Below are positions 52,081 through 61,037 of a stretch of DNA of 64,000 bases, piece by piece. A program made the position numbers and the translations under genes. How positions within the stretch are numbered: the first letter of the stretch is position 1; every line of letters begins with the position of its first letter. Under the pieces are notes generated by a model, which worked only from the letters and a program-made list of their open reading frames with translations, made no database searches and was not told where the DNA came from. The stretch comes from Oscillospiraceae bacterium (GTDB lineage Bacteria; Bacillota; Clostridia; Oscillospirales; Acutalibacteraceae), in contig JAITGE010000039.1 of assembly GCA_031280825.1 (NCBI GenBank), forward strand, positions 1 to 64,000. Reading direction: 5' to 3'.

Positions 52081-52794
52081 GTGGAATATCCCGCCTTTCT
52101 GCCTGCCGGAGATTGCGCCCTGAGCGTGGAATTCGGTGATGCGATTCATCCGGAAATCAACGCGCGTATCCGTGCGCTACGCGAAGCCTTGGAGCGCAAA
52201 CCGATCCGCGGCGTGCGTGAATATGTGCCAACCTTTCGCTCCTTGCTGGTGCTCTACGAGCCTTGCGTGCTGGGCTTTGACCGCTTGGTTAAAAAGCTGC
52301 AGGCACGCATGGCAGGATTGCGCGGTGTGGCGGAGGGCAAGCGGCGCGTGTACGTGATCCCAGTTTGCTACAACGGTGAAGACTTGGATTTTGTCGCTGC
52401 CCACGCACGAATCACAAGGGAAGAAGTTGTTCGGCTGCATTGCGCGCCGGATTATCTGATTTATATGCTGGGCTTTTTGCCCGGCTTTGCGTATCTGGGC
52501 GGGCTGGATGCGAAGCTTCACACGCCGCGCCTGCAAAATCCGCGCACGAAAATCCCGGCGGGCGCGGTGGGCATCGGCGGGGAGCAAACGGGGATTTACC
52601 CGCTGGATTCGCCCGGCGGCTGGCGGCTGATCGGACGCACACCCGTTCGTCCCTATGACGCGAGCCGTGCGCAGCCGATCCTTTACGCGGCGGGTGATTT
52701 TATCCGCTTCGCGCCGATTGCAATGGTCGAATATGCCGATTTAGAGCGGCGGCAGGCGGCGGGAGAAACGATCTGGGAGGTGCGTGAGGCATGA
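52081..52794 (+). CDS. pxpB: 5-oxoprolinase subunit PxpB (KipI family)
   Basis: 237 residues, allophanate hydrolase subunit 1/KipI domain. VYVIPVCYNGEDLDFVA, YMLGFLPGFAYLGGLD, PRTKIPAGAVGIGGEQTGIY and DSPGGWRLIGRTP are the cyclophilin-like motifs. With PxpA and PxpC it forms the ATP-dependent 5-oxoprolinase. GTG at 52081 follows AAGGTGG closely and is preferred over GTG 52072. No pxpA (ycsF) is in the window. It overlaps pxpC by four bases. Confidence 0.93.
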   Translation: MEYPAFLPAGDCALSVEFGDAIHPEINARIRALREALERKPIRGVREYVPTFRSLLVLYEPCVLGFDRLVKKLQARMAGLRGVAEGKRRVYVIPVCYNGEDLDFVAAHARITREEVVRLHCAPDYLIYMLGFLPGFAYLGGLDAKLHTPRLQNPRTKIPAGAVGIGGEQTGIYPLDSPGGWRLIGRTPVRPYDASRAQPILYAAGDFIRFAPIAMVEYADLERRQAAGETIWEVREA

Positions 52795-53765
52795 GCAGTG
52801 GCGTCGATCGCACCCTGCGAATCCAAAGCCCCGGGATGCTGACCACTGCGCAGGATGCCGGACGGGTTGGCTGGATGGCCAGCGGCTTTTCGCGCTCCGG
52901 CGCGATGGATTTGCCGTCGCTGCGCCGCGCGAACCTGCTGGTCGGCAATGATAAGGATATGGCCGCGCTGGAAATGACGATGACGGGTGTAGCCTGCATA
53001 TTTGGCTGCGATTGCGTTTTTTCCCTTACCGGCGCGGATATGTGCGCGGCTTTGAACGGGCAGCCGATTCCGCGTTATACGGCGCTGCAGGCGCGCGCGG
53101 GGGATACCCTTGCCTGTGGTGGCGCAAGGGTTGGGATGCGCGGTTATTTGGCGGTTGCGGGGGGCTTTGATCTCCCTGCGGTGCTGGGCAGCTGTTCCAC
53201 GGGGTTGAAGTTCGGGCTGGGCGGTTTTGCGGGGCGTAAGCTTCGCGCTGGGGACGCGCTGCCCCTGCGCTGTCCTGAAATACCGGTGTCGCGCTTGAGT
53301 GAACGCGTTTTGCCCGTGCCGAATGCTCTTGACGCACACTGGCGGGCGCAGCGACCGGGGATGCAATTGCGCGTGGTATTGGGTCCGCAGGCAGCGCATT
53401 TTACAGCAGCGGGCGTCGAAGCTTTTTTGAGCAGCTGGTATGTTGTTACGCCGGCATCCGACCGCATGGGCATGAAGCTGGAGGGCAAAAAAATTGAGGC
53501 GGTTTGCGGTTACGATGTGATTTCGGATGGCGTTGCTCCCGGGAGCGTGCAGGTGCCGGCTTCCGGGCAGCCCATTGTGATGATGGCGGATTGCCAGACC
53601 ACGGGCGGTTACGCGAAGATTGCGACGGTTGCCGGCGTGGCGCTGCCGTTGCTGGCGCAGGCAAAGCCGGGCGACAAAATCTGTTTTGCGGCAATCGATG
53701 TGCGGGAAGCGCAGCGGCTTGCCCGCCGGGAAGCGGCGCAATTGCGCCGCATGGAAATATGGTGA
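52791..53765 (+). CDS. pxpC: 5-oxoprolinase subunit PxpC (KipA family)
   Basis: 324 residues, allophanate hydrolase subunit 2/KipA domain (also annotated biotin-dependent carboxyltransferase). IQSPGMLTTAQDAGRVGW opens it, then GFSRSGAMDLPSLRRANLLVGN and MRGYLAVAGGFDLPAVLGS, and SDGVAPGSVQVPASGQPIVMM later. It pairs with PxpB. In B. subtilis kipI–kipA lie beside ycsF and ycsI; here their place is taken by the DUF4392 gene. Confidence 0.93.
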   Translation: MSSGVDRTLRIQSPGMLTTAQDAGRVGWMASGFSRSGAMDLPSLRRANLLVGNDKDMAALEMTMTGVACIFGCDCVFSLTGADMCAALNGQPIPRYTALQARAGDTLACGGARVGMRGYLAVAGGFDLPAVLGSCSTGLKFGLGGFAGRKLRAGDALPLRCPEIPVSRLSERVLPVPNALDAHWRAQRPGMQLRVVLGPQAAHFTAAGVEAFLSSWYVVTPASDRMGMKLEGKKIEAVCGYDVISDGVAPGSVQVPASGQPIVMMADCQTTGGYAKIATVAGVALPLLAQAKPGDKICFAAIDVREAQRLARREAAQLRRMEIW

Positions 53766-53777
53766 AGGGGAACGAAG

Positions 53778-55004
53778 ATGCAGATGCGGCATTATCACCG
53801 CACGTGGGCGGAAATTTCGCTGGATGCGATTGCGCACAATGTTCGCGCGGCGCGGCAATGTATGCCGCCGGGAAGCAAGCTGATGTGCGTTATCAAGGCT
53901 GATGGCTATGGGCACGGCGCCTTGGCGCTGGCGCGGTATTTGGAGGACAAGTGCGAATATTACGCTGTGGCGGTGCTGGAGGAAGCCTTGACGCTCCGCG
54001 CGGCGGGGGTGCAAAAACCGATATTGCTCCTGGGCTACACTTCCCCCAACCAACACGCCGCAGTGGTTGGCGCCGATGTGGCGCAAACGATATTTTCGAT
54101 TGAAACCGCACGCGCCCTTTCGGCTGCCGCGGTGGAACGAGGGCGGCGGGCAAAGGTGCATATTGCGGTGGATACCGGCATGGCACGGATCGGATTTCCG
54201 GACACGGCGGAAGCCGCGCAGGCGGTCGCCGCATTGGCTGCGCTCCCGGGGTTGGAGATCGAAGGCGTGTTCACGCACCTGGCGCGGGCGGATGAAACGG
54301 ATAAAAGCAGCGCAAAAGAGCAGTTCATGCGTTTTGCGGCGTTTTGTGCGGTGTTGGAGAAAAACGGCTTGCGCCCGGCGATTCGGCATATCTGCAACAG
54401 CGCGGGTATTATGGAATTTGCGGGAGGTCAAGCTTTGCAGGCGCCCTGTGACATGGTGCGGCTTGGCATATCGCTCTATGGGCTGTATCCATCCGAAGAG
54501 GTGGAAAAAAAGAAAATGCCGCTCCTGCCTGCCATGCAATGGAAAACCCACGTGGTGCACCTAAAGGACGTGCCGTCCGGCACGGGCGTCAGCTATGGGC
54601 ATACCTTTGTGACGCACCGAGAAACGCGCGTGGCGACATTGCCTGTCGGCTATGCGGATGGCTATCCGCGCGCTTTATCCAACAAAGGGCATGTGCTGAT
54701 TCGCGGGCAATTTGCGCCGATCCTGGGGCGTGTTTGTATGGATCAATGCATGGTGGATGTCACGGATATCCCCGGTGTTGCGCTGGAGGAGGAAGTGATC
54801 CTCATTGGAGGATCGGGGGAGCGGGTGATTACGGTGGAGGAAATCGGCGCGGCTTCGGCAAGCTTTCATTATGAAACGGCGTGCCGCGTGGGGCAGCGCG
54901 TGCCGCGCATATACACCCTAGGCGGTCAGATTGTGGATTTTCACTCGGTGCTTTTGACCCAGGCGCAATATGAAAACGCATTCGCGCATGGCTCGGAGGG
55001 TTGA
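53778..55004 (+). CDS. alr: Alanine racemase
   Basis: 408 residues. The PLP Lys 40 lies in VIKADGYGHGALALARYL, VDTGMARIGF and GVFTHLARADETDKSSAKEQ form the barrel, and the second-base Tyr is in GTGVSYGHTFVTHRETRVATLPVGYADG. The C-terminal beta domain contains MDQCMVDVTD. It interconverts L- and D-alanine, feeding the aminotransferase at the head of the operon as well as peptidoglycan. It ends the operon, convergent with recN. Confidence 0.96.
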   Translation: MQMRHYHRTWAEISLDAIAHNVRAARQCMPPGSKLMCVIKADGYGHGALALARYLEDKCEYYAVAVLEEALTLRAAGVQKPILLLGYTSPNQHAAVVGADVAQTIFSIETARALSAAAVERGRRAKVHIAVDTGMARIGFPDTAEAAQAVAALAALPGLEIEGVFTHLARADETDKSSAKEQFMRFAAFCAVLEKNGLRPAIRHICNSAGIMEFAGGQALQAPCDMVRLGISLYGLYPSEEVEKKKMPLLPAMQWKTHVVHLKDVPSGTGVSYGHTFVTHRETRVATLPVGYADGYPRALSNKGHVLIRGQFAPILGRVCMDQCMVDVTDIPGVALEEEVILIGGSGERVITVEEIGAASASFHYETACRVGQRVPRIYTLGGQIVDFHSVLLTQAQYENAFAHGSEG

Positions 55005-55043
55005 ACCCGTATGCGTGCAGAGCGGTGAGGGGCGTTTGCGGCG

Positions 55044-56708
55044 CTAGCCTTCCGCCAGCATTTCCGCTGCCGCCGCCAACTGGGCAGGGGTGATTTTTTC
55101 ACCGCCCATGATGCGCGCCAGCTCACGCTTGCGTCCTTCGGCGTCAAGCGGAGTGACGCTGGTGAAGGTTTCCCCGCCACGGGTGGATTTGCTGATACAT
55201 AGATGGCAATCCGCCGGTGCGGCGATTTGCGCAAGATGCGTTACGCAAATGACTTGCCGCCCGCGGGATACCTGCCGCAGCTTGCGGGCGATTTTTTGCG
55301 CCGCGCGACCGCTCACGCCGGCGTCCACTTCATCAAAGATGAGTGTTGCTACGGCGTCTTTTTCTGCCAGCACATTTTTGATAGCCAGCATAACGCGCGA
55401 AAGCTCGCCGCCGGACGCGATCCTTGCCAGCGGGCGCGGTTCTTCGCCAATGTTAGCGGAAATCAAAAATGCCATATTGTCGCCGCCCTCCGCTGTAAGG
55501 GGGATTTTTTCGTGCGTCGCCAAAAAACGTACGCTGGGCATATCCAGCGCTGTCAATTCTTCGCAAACGCGCTCACTGAACCGCGCGGCGGCTTCGCGGC
55601 GGCTCCGCGTTAGTTGCTTGGCGAGGGCGATGGTTTCGCCGCGCAGAGCAGTAATTTCATCCTCCAGCGCGTTGATGCGTTCATCCGATTGCGTGATGGC
55701 GCTTTCTTCCGCCTGCGCGGCTTCCAAAAATGCCAAAAGCTCTTCTTCGGTTTCGCCGTATTTGCGCGAAAGTCGGAAATATAAATCCAGGCGTTGTTCG
55801 GTTTTTTCCGCCGCGGCAGGGTCGAATTCTACGCCCTCGGCAAGGGTGCGCAGCTCCAGCGCCGCTTCTTCCAGCTCATAGGCGGCAGCGCGGACACGTT
55901 CCGCCAGCGCGGCTGCGGCGGGGTAAAACATACCTGCTTGCTCCAGCGCTCCCGCACTTGCGTGCGCCAGCTCCGCTGCGGTGGAGGTATCGCCATCGCC
56001 CGAAAGGCACGCCGTTGCATCCCCCAGTGCCTGCAGAATTTTTTCCGTGTGGCGGCAGAGGCTTTGTTTTTTTTGCAGTGCCGCCCGCTCGCCCGGCTGT
56101 ATTTCCGCTTCCTCTAGCTCCGCGATTTGATAACGGAGCATATCCAGCCGCCGCGCCTTCTCCGATTCGTCCAAGCGCAGGGCGTCTTGCGTTCGCTGCG
56201 TTTGCCGCAGTGCATGATATTTTTCGCGGTATTGCGCGCGCAGCGCGGCGTTTTCAGCCATCGCGTCAACAAAATGGATATGCTGCTCCTGCGCTAAGAG
56301 CGCTTGGGTGTCGTGCTGCCCGTGGATATTGATCAGCGCTTGCCCCAGGCGACGCAGTGCCGAAACTGTAACGGGATTCCCATTGACGCGGCATTGGTTT
56401 TTGCCCGCCGCTGTGATGGAGCGCTGCAAAAGCAGCGTGCCGTCCGGTTCGGCGGGAATATCCAGTTCCATAAGAATTTGCGCAACTGCCACGCCGTAAT
56501 TGCTAAAAATCGCAGCAACCCGCGCTGATTCCGCCCCTGTGCGGATGATCTCGCGGCTTGTGCGCTCGCCCAGTGCGGTATTTATCGCGTCAATCAGGAT
56601 GGATTTTCCCGCGCCGGTTTCGCCCGTTAAGGCAACAAAGCCGGCGGGGAACTCCAGTGAAAGCTGTTTGATGAGGGCAATGTTTTCAATCGTTAAGGTT
56701 TGCAGCAT
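55044..56708 (-). CDS. recN: DNA repair protein RecN
   Basis: 554 residues, SMC-like. LTGETGAGKSILIDAINTALG is the Walker A, ARIASGGELSRVMLAIKNVL the ABC signature and TLIFDEVDAGVSGRAAQKIA the Walker B; a long coiled coil fills about 145–360. It acts in double-strand break repair. ATG at 56708 was chosen for its AGGAGG site; the frame is open further up but overlaps argR. In many Firmicutes argR and recN are neighbours, as here (23-base overlap). Confidence 0.95.
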   Translation of the reverse strand: MLQTLTIENIALIKQLSLEFPAGFVALTGETGAGKSILIDAINTALGERTSREIIRTGAESARVAAIFSNYGVAVAQILMELDIPAEPDGTLLLQRSITAAGKNQCRVNGNPVTVSALRRLGQALINIHGQHDTQALLAQEQHIHFVDAMAENAALRAQYREKYHALRQTQRTQDALRLDESEKARRLDMLRYQIAELEEAEIQPGERAALQKKQSLCRHTEKILQALGDATACLSGDGDTSTAAELAHASAGALEQAGMFYPAAAALAERVRAAAYELEEAALELRTLAEGVEFDPAAAEKTEQRLDLYFRLSRKYGETEEELLAFLEAAQAEESAITQSDERINALEDEITALRGETIALAKQLTRSRREAAARFSERVCEELTALDMPSVRFLATHEKIPLTAEGGDNMAFLISANIGEEPRPLARIASGGELSRVMLAIKNVLAEKDAVATLIFDEVDAGVSGRAAQKIARKLRQVSRGRQVICVTHLAQIAAPADCHLCISKSTRGGETFTSVTPLDAEGRKRELARIMGGEKITPAQLAAAAEMLAEG

Positions 56709-57138
56709 ATCGACTAATCTCCTCCTGCACGCGCCGGGCAGCAATTTCATTGCGGCAAAGCATAAAAATCGTATCTTCGCCCGCAAGGGTGCCCGCCACG
56801 TCCTGCAATGCAATGTCATCCAGCGCCGTGCAAACGCTTTGCGCGTTCCCTGCTATGCAGCGCACGCAGAGCATGTTGCCCACCGCTTCGGCCGTGCGGA
56901 TAAAGCCCAGCGCCGCCGCACGCCGCGCAGTCTGCGCGTCCTCCGCCGGAACGGTGTAGCAAGCCAAACCCCCGCGCTGCGCTGCTTTGCGCAGCCCCAA
57001 ATCGCGGATATCGCGCGAAACGGTTGCTTGTGTCGCTTCGATGCCGAGCGTGCGCAGATGCGCCAAAAGCTGTTCCTGCGTGGAAATCGGCTGTGTGCGC
57101 ACCGCTTGCAAAATCAATTCACGCCGCCGCTGCTTCAT
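56686..57138 (-). CDS. argR: Arginine repressor ArgR
   Basis: 150 residues. An N-terminal winged helix (KQRRRELILQAV … STQEQLLAHLRTLGIEATQATVSRDIRDLGL) and a C-terminal arginine-binding hexamerisation domain (LDDIALQDVAGTLAGEDTIFMLCR). ATG at 57138 is preceded by GGAGGGGG and gives the standard 150-residue length. It overlaps nadK by four bases (ATGA). argF at 32614 is a possible target. Confidence 0.95.
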   Translation of the reverse strand: MKQRRRELILQAVRTQPISTQEQLLAHLRTLGIEATQATVSRDIRDLGLRKAAQRGGLACYTVPAEDAQTARRAAALGFIRTAEAVGNMLCVRCIAGNAQSVCTALDDIALQDVAGTLAGEDTIFMLCRNEIAARRVQEEISRYAANLND

Positions 57139-57944
57139 GCGGCACCCCCTCCCGAAGCCAAAAGCTTTTTGCTTAATAGATCCATAAAATGAATCGGCTT
57201 TAACCGGATAAACTGCATTTGTTCCGCTGCGCGGTGAATTTCCAAATGCTGCCCGGTGTGCAACGGGATCGGTGGCTCGGCGTCGCAGGTTAACGCCAGC
57301 CCTTCCATAGGGACGGGAAGGCGAAACGCCGCTCCTGGTGCGAATAGGATTGACCTCGAAAAAAGCAGATGGTTGCATATCGGCGTGAGCAGGATGCTGT
57401 CGAGCTGCGGGTCGAGCACAGGACCGCCTGCAGAAAGCGAATAGGCGGTGGAGCCTGTGGGAGTGGAGAAAATTACGCCGTCGCCCATATAAGCAAATTG
57501 GCTGTCGCCGCAGCGTACACGCAAATCGGCAATCCGGCTGGAGGAATGCCGCGCCACGGTGGCATCGTTGATGCAAACGCAGGTGCGTTGCAGAACATCG
57601 CCCGCATATAGGCGTACCTCTAACAAAATGCGCGTGTCGAGCATTTCCGGCGTGAGTGGCTTTGCCAAGGCTTGCAGCAGCTCTAACTCATCCTGCTCCA
57701 GCCCGGCTAAAAATCCCAGCCGCCCGGCGTTGACGCCCAATACCGGCAGGCTATAGGGCAACGCAAGTCGCGCACCGCGCAAAATTGTGCCGTCACCACC
57801 GATGGCGACAAGCGCTTCACAACGCGCTGCTTCATCAAAAGAAAGCGCTTCAATGCCGCACGCAGCCAAAGCGCTGCGCACCCGCGCTGCCAAAACCTCC
57901 GCGCCGGGCTTCTCTTCGTTGATAAACAGGCAGATCTTTTGCAA
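57135..57944 (-). CDS. nadK: NAD kinase
   Basis: 269 residues. ALVAIGGDGTILRGARLA carries the GGDG nucleotide motif, GVNAGRLGFLAGL follows, and the NDATVARHSSSR and GDGVIFSTPTGSTAYSLSAGGPVL motifs place NAD. It makes NADP. The start is TTG at 57944, eight bases after AAGGAGG; no ATG in frame gives a family-like N-terminus. Confidence 0.94.
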   Translation of the reverse strand: MQKICLFINEEKPGAEVLAARVRSALAACGIEALSFDEAARCEALVAIGGDGTILRGARLALPYSLPVLGVNAGRLGFLAGLEQDELELLQALAKPLTPEMLDTRILLEVRLYAGDVLQRTCVCINDATVARHSSSRIADLRVRCGDSQFAYMGDGVIFSTPTGSTAYSLSAGGPVLDPQLDSILLTPICNHLLFSRSILFAPGAAFRLPVPMEGLALTCDAEPPIPLHTGQHLEIHRAAEQMQFIRLKPIHFMDLLSKKLLASGGGAA

Positions 57945-58030
57945 TCCGCGCACCTCCTTTTGCGAAAAACGCGCCGCAGAACACTCTGTTGGCAGAGCTT
58001 CCACCGCGCGTTTGCATCCAAACATCGGGC

Positions 58031-59014
58031 TTATTCGTTTTCGCCGGTGGATTCCTTGCGCTCGATTTTGCCGTAACGCCCTGCGCCGGAGGAATCGGAG
58101 CGCGGCGTGCGGTTCACCTGCGCAGGCGGATTGCTTGCGCGGCGAACATCGTCGCTGCTACGGTGGAAATCCCCGCCGGGGCGGTCGGTGCGATCAGGGC
58201 GATTGTAGCGGTTCGCGTCGTTATCGCGCTGGGGTCGATCGCCATAGCGATCGTTGCGGTCACTGCGATAGCCGCTGTTGCTTTGATTGCCGCGGTTGCC
58301 GCCTTCGCGCCGATTGTCGTTGAAACGGTGGTTGCCGCCGCGATTGTTGTTGTAGTTGCCGCCGGGCTTGCCCGGCTTGCGGTATTGCTCATCGGGCGCG
58401 ATCACAATATGTCGCTCGCCGCCCTCTCCTACCGAGAAAGAGCTGACGCCTTCGGTCGCTTGCACGGCGGTGTGCACAATTCGGCGATCATAAGCGCTCA
58501 TGGGTGCGAGGGAAACGTTGTGCCCGAATTTTTTCGCCTTACTTGCTTGCTTTTCCGCCAGCTCTAGCAGGGTCTGTTCCCTCTGCTCGCGGTAATCTCC
58601 CACGTTCACACTGACGCGCTGGTATTGCTCCGCGCCGCGACTCACGACCAAGCGGGTCAAATACTGCAGCGCATCCAGCGTTTCGCCGCGCCGCCCGATC
58701 ACATAGCCCTCATCCTCCGGGCAATCCAAGGCAAAACGAACGCCTTCATCCTCCTTGACCGTTAAGACGTTTGCCTGCACGCCCATTCCGCATAAAATGC
58801 TGCGAAGGTAATTCTCCGCGCGCGCAAATTCGGATTCGTCAAAATACACGCGTACCTTGGCGGGGGTGCCGCCGAAAAGCCCCAAGGTTTTTCTTGTGGG
58901 GGTTTCCAGAATTTCCGTCTGCAGCTCGGCGTCGTCCGGCGCGTTCAGCTCCAGTTTTGCGGCGTCAATGGCCGCCTCCACGGTTGCGCCTGTTCCGATG
59001 GCTTCCCTTAACAT
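58031..59014 (-). CDS. khpB: KhpB (Jag/SpoIIIJ-associated) RNA-binding protein with disordered tail
   Basis: 327 residues. A Jag-N domain (1–50, KTLGLFGGTPAKVRV), a KH domain (about 62–140) with the G-x-x-G loop in VIGRRGETLDALQYLT, and an R3H domain (to about 210) with MSAYDRRIVHTAV. Residues 211–327 form an Arg/Gly/Asn/Asp-rich tail with RGG- and NRG-like repeats, absent from typical Jag proteins. Such proteins bind many RNAs with KhpA and lie next to yidC, as here. Confidence 0.93.
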   Translation of the reverse strand: MLREAIGTGATVEAAIDAAKLELNAPDDAELQTEILETPTRKTLGLFGGTPAKVRVYFDESEFARAENYLRSILCGMGVQANVLTVKEDEGVRFALDCPEDEGYVIGRRGETLDALQYLTRLVVSRGAEQYQRVSVNVGDYREQREQTLLELAEKQASKAKKFGHNVSLAPMSAYDRRIVHTAVQATEGVSSFSVGEGGERHIVIAPDEQYRKPGKPGGNYNNNRGGNHRFNDNRREGGNRGNQSNSGYRSDRNDRYGDRPQRDNDANRYNRPDRTDRPGGDFHRSSDDVRRASNPPAQVNRTPRSDSSGAGRYGKIERKESTGENE

Positions 59015-59068
59015 TCGGGTGTCCCTCCCTTGGTATGTAGAAGCGCAGGCAACGCCTGCGGTTCTTTC

Positions 59069-60286
59069 TTATTTTCTCAGCTCATGCACCTTGCGGCGGC
59101 TGTTTTCACGGCTGCGGCGTTCCACAGTTTCTTCCACCATCAGGCGACCAAGCATTCTGCTGGGTTTGTGCGTTTGCGCAAGAACGACCATCTGCACAAA
59201 TGCTACAAGGCTCGAAGCAATCCAGTAGATCGCTACGCCGGCGGGGAAGTTGAACGCCAGATACGCCGAAAATAACGGCATGCCAAAGGTCATGCAACCC
59301 ATCATGGCGAAATTCTTCGATTGCTCCGGGTTTTGCTTGCGTTGGCGGAGAAAGGTGTAAACCGAGCTTGCCATGGATGCGAGACCTGCTAAAATCGGGA
59401 TAAGGATGTACCAGCCCTTTGCGACGCCCGGCATCACGCCAAGATCTACGGGTCCAAAGGTGAAGTGCTCTTTGAATTCTGAAATGCTTTGCAAAATGCC
59501 ACCCGCAGAAAAGGCTGCTTCGCTTCCCTTCAGCGCATCAAAGCCGCTTTCTTGCAAGGCGCCGAGCTGTGCCAAAAGCAGTTCCTTGCCTGAAAGCCCC
59601 GCTTTCGGTTGGAAGGTTTCTATTTTGTCCGCAGCAGCAGTAATCGCCGCCTGTGTTTTTTCGCTGAAGGTCAGCTCGCCTTTGTTTAACAGCGTTTGGA
59701 TGTGCGCGAAGCTCATGTGATCCAAAACGGTGTCCTTAAGCGTTATGATGCCATCCTTGCTGAGCTTTTTGAAGCCCTCCAAATGCGAAACAACCTGCAG
59801 CTGCCACATGGAGCCAAAACGGCTTGACTGACCGCCGGTATCAATCCCGGGAACGCTCCCGGTACTGATGAGCGAATTGATGACGCCCAGCGCTTCCTTG
59901 CTCAGCTTGATCGTATACTGCAGCGGACGGTAAATGGCGGCGATGAGGGCAAAGATAATTGGGAACTGCAAAAGCATGGAAGCCGAACAGCCCGCGCTCA
60001 TAGGATTATAACCCTCACGGCGGTAAAAGGCTTGCACCTCTTCCTGCTGCTTGCGCTTGTCGTCCTTATAGCGCTCCTGAATCTTGCGCATTTTGAATTG
60101 CATTCGCTGGTTTTTGGCTGCGTTCTTCTGTTGCTTGACCGCTGTCGGGAGCATCAGGATACGGAAAAACAGCGTCATGAGGATGATTGCAACGCCATAG
60201 TTGCCGATGAAGGAATAGATCCCATACATCAGCGGACCGGAAAAAAAGCCCAGGACGTCATAGAGCTTTTCGTAAAAAGTCAGCAT
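59069..60286 (-). CDS. yidC: Membrane protein insertase YidC
   Basis: 405 residues. The YidC/Oxa1 core has YGVAIILMTLFFRILMLPTA with the hydrophilic-groove Arg, a cytoplasmic charged loop (QQKNAAKNQRMQFKMRKIQE), and LLQFPIIFALIAAIY. An unusually long extracytoplasmic insert of about 130 residues lies between TM2 and TM3. The C-terminus is basic. It inserts membrane proteins with or without Sec. There is no lipoprotein-type N-terminal Cys. Confidence 0.92.
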   Translation of the reverse strand: MLTFYEKLYDVLGFFSGPLMYGIYSFIGNYGVAIILMTLFFRILMLPTAVKQQKNAAKNQRMQFKMRKIQERYKDDKRKQQEEVQAFYRREGYNPMSAGCSASMLLQFPIIFALIAAIYRPLQYTIKLSKEALGVINSLISTGSVPGIDTGGQSSRFGSMWQLQVVSHLEGFKKLSKDGIITLKDTVLDHMSFAHIQTLLNKGELTFSEKTQAAITAAADKIETFQPKAGLSGKELLLAQLGALQESGFDALKGSEAAFSAGGILQSISEFKEHFTFGPVDLGVMPGVAKGWYILIPILAGLASMASSVYTFLRQRKQNPEQSKNFAMMGCMTFGMPLFSAYLAFNFPAGVAIYWIASSLVAFVQMVVLAQTHKPSRMLGRLMVEETVERRSRENSRRKVHELRK

Positions 60287-60304
60287 AGCTGCTCCCTTGC
60301 GTAA

Positions 60305-60529
60305 TCATTTTTTCTTCGGCGGCACGGGGTCAAAGCCGCCGGGAAAGAGTGGGTTGCATCGCAAAAAACGGAGCAAACCCATAAAAAATCCTTTTAAAGC
60401 ACCATGCACCTGAACCGCTTCCAGCGCATAGGCGGAGCAGGTGGGGTAATAGCGGCAAACGGGCGGGAACAAGGGCGAAATTCTGCGTTGGTAAAAGCGG
60501 ATTACGTGGATGAAAGCATGTTGTATCAT
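60305..60529 (-). CDS. yidD: Membrane protein insertion efficiency factor YidD
   Basis: 74 residues: [20 protein letters not shown] with [19 protein letters not shown] and [14 protein letters not shown], the family's conserved cysteine and proline pattern. ATG at 60529 overlaps the rnpA stop by four bases. It supports YidC-dependent insertion. Confidence 0.95.
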   Translation of the reverse strand: MIQHAFIHVIRFYQRRISPLFPPVCRYYPTCSAYALEAVQVHGALKGFFMGLLRFLRCNPLFPGGFDPVPPKKK

Positions 60530-60873
60530 AATCTTTTTCCGCCCTGGAGCACGCTCAGCGCCTCCAGCTGCCCCCGCAGGATATTTTGTATATGCGTGCT
60601 TTTCGTGTGCTTTGTTCTCGCGCGGGCAACAAAAACAAGATCCCAACCACCCTGCAAGGGCTTGTCCATCGTGCGCAACGCTTCGCGGATGACGCGGCGG
60701 CAACGATTGCGCTCCACCGCGCAGCCGATTTTTTTGCTGGTGGTGATTCCGTAACGCACCTTGCCGCAGCGGTTGCGCACCGCATAGGTCACCAGCGCGG
60801 CGTGCGTTTGGGATTTCCCCCGCCCATAGGCGCGGCGGAAATCCCCATTGCGCGTTATTGTCGCGTATTCCAT
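60526..60873 (-). CDS. rnpA: Ribonuclease P protein component
   Basis: 115 residues: [17 protein letters not shown] and the RNR signature in [17 protein letters not shown]. It assists the RNA subunit in tRNA 5'-end maturation. Its ATG shares bases with the rpmH stop codon (TAATG). Confidence 0.95.
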   Translation of the reverse strand: MEYATITRNGDFRRAYGRGKSQTHAALVTYAVRNRCGKVRYGITTSKKIGCAVERNRCRRVIREALRTMDKPLQGGWDLVFVARARTKHTKSTHIQNILRGQLEALSVLQGGKRL

Positions 60874-61007
60874 TAATAACTGAGCTGCTTGCGCCCCTTG
60901 GCGCGGCGGCGGGCGAGCACTTTGCGTCCGTTGCTATCCGCCATGCGCTTGCGGAAGCCATGTTCCTTCTTGCGGTGCAGCTTTTTTGGCTGATATGTAC
61001 GTTTCAT
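60873..61007 (-). CDS. rpmH: 50S ribosomal protein L34
   Basis: 44 residues, [20 protein letters not shown]… ending GRKQLSY, which is full-length L34. It is too short for routine frame lists. Directly upstream of rnpA, but with rpsI rather than dnaA behind it. Confidence 0.96.
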   Translation of the reverse strand: MKRTYQPKKLHRKKEHGFRKRMADSNGRKVLARRRAKGRKQLSY

Positions 61008-61037
61008 AATACAGAAACCCTTTCTTCGATAAAGATA

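Noticed and set aside
52683..54560. 625-codon minus-strand frame
   Set aside because: Antisense to pxpC and alr, which are well supported; the product is His/Arg-rich without motifs.
57989..58567. 192-codon plus-strand frame with a hydrophobic Ala/Val-rich product resembling membrane helices
   Set aside because: It is the reverse of the Arg/Asn/Gly-rich tail of KhpB, which explains its odd composition.
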